This document shows positions 60,991 through 64,000 of a stretch of DNA of 64,000 nt, one piece after another (position 1 is the first letter of the stretch; every line of letters starts with the position of its first letter). The position numbers and the translations under genes are program-made. Source of the DNA: Acanthochlamys bracteata (lineage: Eukaryota; Streptophyta; Magnoliopsida; Pandanales; Velloziaceae); the NCBI GenBank assembly GCA_019914995.1, contig CM034136.1, positions 4,727,270-4,791,269 of the forward strand. The letters are read 5' to 3'. The notes under the pieces were generated by a model that was not told where the DNA came from, did no database searches, and saw only the letters and a program-made list of their open reading frames with translations.

Positions 60991-63900
60991 CCATCTCATA
61001 CAAGATTGGAGCCGTTATGATCAAACAGAACTTAACAAAGCAACATTAGAAGTACATGACAACAACAGCATCTCCATCAGCATTCATAGTCCAGCAATAT
61101 CACTAAGTTCTCACAACTTCATCAGTTGCATCAACTCTCGACTTTTCAGGGAGCGAAGGAAAAAATCACTTAAGAGAGATGTCATTGTTGCAGGTCTACC
61201 AAAAGGCTCTATTCTTACAAAGGTACACACAGAAGCTGCTGCAGAAATGAAAGAGGACAATTCTACCTGCACAGAAATGAAAGAGGACAATTCTACCTGC
61301 AAATCATGCTAGTATATGTTAAGTTTCCAGAATTTCTTTTTAACATTTTAAGAAAGCCACATCAAACTCGATAACATGTTGCACTAATTTGATTAAAGAC
61401 TTGGTCCAACTTTAGCTAAGTAGTATATTAACTACACAAATATTGCACCAATTCCATATTGCCCACCTCCAGATGATCCGTCAATCTGTTATGTGCGATT
61501 CATGAAAAGCCAACTACCAAGTCAGCTATAAAAGTTATCTTCACCTTGATGTCTCCTTGTCATGAATGATTTAAGACACACATTAGTGCATCTTGAGATA
61601 GGTTCCATAGAAAAGTTATATGGAGGCAGGTAAACAATAACCTAATTTCAATATCATATACACACAACCGTGAAAAGTTAAGCGAAATGCAGCCAGGGGG
61701 TCCTACTCATATCTGTAGTCTAAGGTAAGATCACAAGAAAGAGTACTCTCGCAAGAATCTATACTTCTAACACAAGAGAGAGGAATAAGTAGTGCATATC
61801 CCCAGCTCTCAGCTATCTAGACAATTTGGAAATGGCCTAATATCAAAGCATACTAGCACAACTAGAAAGTTCAAGTAATCTTTTGCAAGAGAAAGCACAC
61901 GATTCATGCTAAGTTACCAGATTCTTCCAAATGACAACATGAATCATACAGATCTAGAGGCTCCACACAGAAGATATCATAGTTATCTGAATACCATAAA
62001 CAAGAACCTGGTGGTAACCTCAACAATTGAACTCCCAACTCCCCAAATAAAATCTATGTATAGGTTGCATGTCCAGTGGACTATCTCACTATTGCCTTGA
62101 CGAAGAAACTGCAAACTGGTTAATGAAAAACTGTACAACAACGCAGAACCAGTGCATCATGATATAGAAACAACTATGCATCTTAAAACACATGAGAGAT
62201 CATATAATCTATCAACTCATCTGAAAAGCTCAAACTCCCATATCAATACGGATCCCCAAGGTCATCTTTAGGAACTAGAGATTCCACTCACATAGCATAT
62301 ACATGCCTAAATACCAAAACACATCACACATGCAACTCCAAGAAAATTTCGGACGTAACTTCAAATATGTGTGTTATCTGGGTTGAGAACATAGCTGAAG
62401 ATGAAAATTGGAATGGGGTTTTACATAAAAAGAAATGTCCAATAATTGCATTGTAATTATGCCAATCACAAAGCAGCTAATTACAGTTGGTTCGGTTGCT
62501 CATGATTACCTCTGAAAAGCCCACCCGATTATTATACATCTTTAATCGGTCAGCATTGACCGATCAACAATAGATCATTGACTTAATCAATATTGACATT
62601 AAATCAAATCAACTTATCATAAAAAAATTTTAATAATACGAAAATAATTTTATTTTTATTTTATCTTAATAATTCATTAAAATTATTTATATATTTTTAT
62701 TTATTTTATTATTATATAAAATAAAAAATAAAACGAACTAATAGGTAGCCCCGAGTCGAGAAAATTATGACCGGTCGATAGATGCAACCCAGGTGTTGAA
62801 AGTTGAAACCTCGCCAGGTTGTTAGAGACTCTAGGATTATTAGAGACTACGAAAAGTAAAGGAAAGTCCAAAAACACATGATAATTCAACATTATATAAA
62901 TTATCAGCGCCAATTCATCGATTTCCAGTGAACAATTTTTAATCTGCTAATTCCAACAATTCCTCCCAAAGTTTAACCATCCAAACATTCAAAATGAAAA
63001 AAATGAAAAACTATCTTGTGCAAACCAAAATATACCAAATTCCTTCCCACAAGCAAATCTCTAGAAAGCGCATTAGAATCCAAACCTACAAATTTGTGAA
63101 CTACAATCAGCTCAAATCTTAAACAGATCCAATAACAATCAAGCTCATACAAATCCATAATTTTCCTCTTCTAAATATCAGAATAATAAACACATAATTC
63201 CTCGTCTGTTGCAGCTAATAGCTCTCAATTTCAAACCAATTCCTTCTTTGATCCTGCATCATCCGCCACTACACCAACTGACTTTCCAAATCTCAGTGAT
63301 TGTATTTCGATCCCACTCACTAAAATGAATTCCAACCAGCTTCAAACACGAAGCAAAGCCAATCACCTAATCATTGAAAGCCTCAGCCGATTGAAGCAAC
63401 ACGGAGAAACACGCAGCGATCAACAAAACAAAAACAAGGAGATTAAGAGATAAAACGAGCGAACCTGAAGAAAGAGAGAAGAAAGAGGTGTCGAGATTAG
63501 GGTTCTTCGAAGAATGGGAGATTTGAGGAGAGAGCGAGCCTCGTCGTCAACGCGTTCGTGCGCGATGTCGGGATTCGCTGCTGTTGAATGTAAAAGAAAT
63601 GGTGATTTTCTTTCAGAAGAACAACATAAAATAATAAACGACCAAAAAAAATACATTGTTAAGGAAAAAGAAAAACTAGAAAAGAGAGAAAAAAGTAGTT
63701 ATGGCAGCCGACAAATGCTTCGAGCTGGTGGGCACAATGATGGAATTGCAATAATTTGTTCATTAACTTTAACGGAAACATCTATTGTCCAATTCTTTTA
63801 ACAAAATAATAAATAAAACGAAGGTTCCATTTTGATATCACTACCAAAAATTGTTACCCTTTCTTTTATCTTTCTTACTTTTTCCTTTTTATCTGTGGTA

Positions 63901-64000
63901 TTGAGAATTTTGACCGATTTTAAGTGATATTTGAGTCAAAAAAATTTTAATTTCAACATATTTATATATATATTTAAATAATTTTTCATAAGTTTTTTAA
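60991..64000. other. Right end of the window, no convincing gene
   Basis: I see no recognisable protein in this stretch on either strand. It contains a perfect 2 x 30-bp tandem repeat (61242-61301) and an AT-rich block (62620-62740). A GC-richer gene-start-like zone lies at about 63400-63600. There a minus-strand leader-like segment ends in TTTCTTCAG|GTTCGC, and an ATG-initiated 95-codon plus-strand frame (63514-63801) has no recognised domain. A transcript start on the minus strand here is possible, but its coding part was not found. Confidence 0.4.
61242..61301. repeat. Perfect 30-bp tandem repeat, 2 copies
   Basis: Two identical 30-base units are joined head to tail, each starting CAGAAATGAAAGAGGACAAT and ending CTACCTGCA. 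The perfect match suggests a recent slippage or duplication event. Multiples of three keep any frame intact, but no coding use is evident. Confidence 0.9.

Noticed and set aside
60926-61312. 128-codon plus-strand frame
   Set aside because: It partly overlaps the cystatin relic on the other strand and includes the 30-bp repeat. There is no recognised domain, so it is not supported as a gene.
63514-63801. 95-codon ATG frame near the right end
   Set aside because: Low-complexity Lys/Glu composition, no homology recognised, and it runs into AT-rich DNA; insufficient evidence.

Overview
The window is nuclear DNA from a flowering plant, almost certainly a eudicot. Genes are split by many short introns with plant-type GT-AG borders, the intergenic DNA is very AT-rich, and every recognisable protein is a plant or plastid family. 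The species cannot be named from the sequence. There is no sign of bacterial, viral or CRISPR content, and I found no previously undescribed multi-gene system. Neighbouring genes look unrelated, as is normal in plants.

Layout, left to right. NOP56, a core box C/D snoRNP protein, has 7 exons (27-3333, +). A decayed copy of the nascent-polypeptide-associated complex alpha subunit follows (4063-5860, +). Next comes a RING-H2 E3 ubiquitin ligase (7761-8702, -). A decayed SAC3-family (mRNA export) gene (10076-12240, +) abuts an intronless P-type PPR gene (12319-13677, -). That PPR gene shares a 745-bp divergent promoter interval with a second, two-exon PPR gene (14423-15969, +). About 4 kb of AT-rich repeats then leads to a membrane protein of the plant DUF7036 type with a 15-16 residue histidine tract (19969-25118, +).

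The centre holds two large intact genes. One is a 14-exon plastid-type tyrosine/tryptophan permease-like transporter (26555-34733, -). The other is DPE2, the cytosolic 4-alpha-glucanotransferase that uses maltose released by night-time starch breakdown (35947-43818, +, 22 coding exons). DPE2 carries an apparent U12-type AT-AC intron and a small Tourist-like MITE in an intron. Downstream is a heavily mutated ispE/CMK copy from the plastid MEP isoprenoid pathway (about 45466-48261, +) with an internal tandem duplication.

The right third has a UBA-domain protein (48573-50441, -), an unrecognised 245-residue acidic protein built on a 62-residue tandem repeat (53786-54523, -), an F-box/LRR gene of the At1g10780 type (57863-59401, -), and a relic of the C-terminal domain of a phytocystatin (60662-60990, -). 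The last 3 kb shows no convincing gene.

The main pattern is that four degenerate genes (NAC-alpha, SAC3, ispE, cystatin) sit between intact ones and three of them clearly keep intron borders. That is what a duplicated segment losing redundant copies would look like; this is an inference. Exon borders were derived by hand from splice-site consensus and reading-frame continuity. In all intact multi-exon genes the phases close without a stop.
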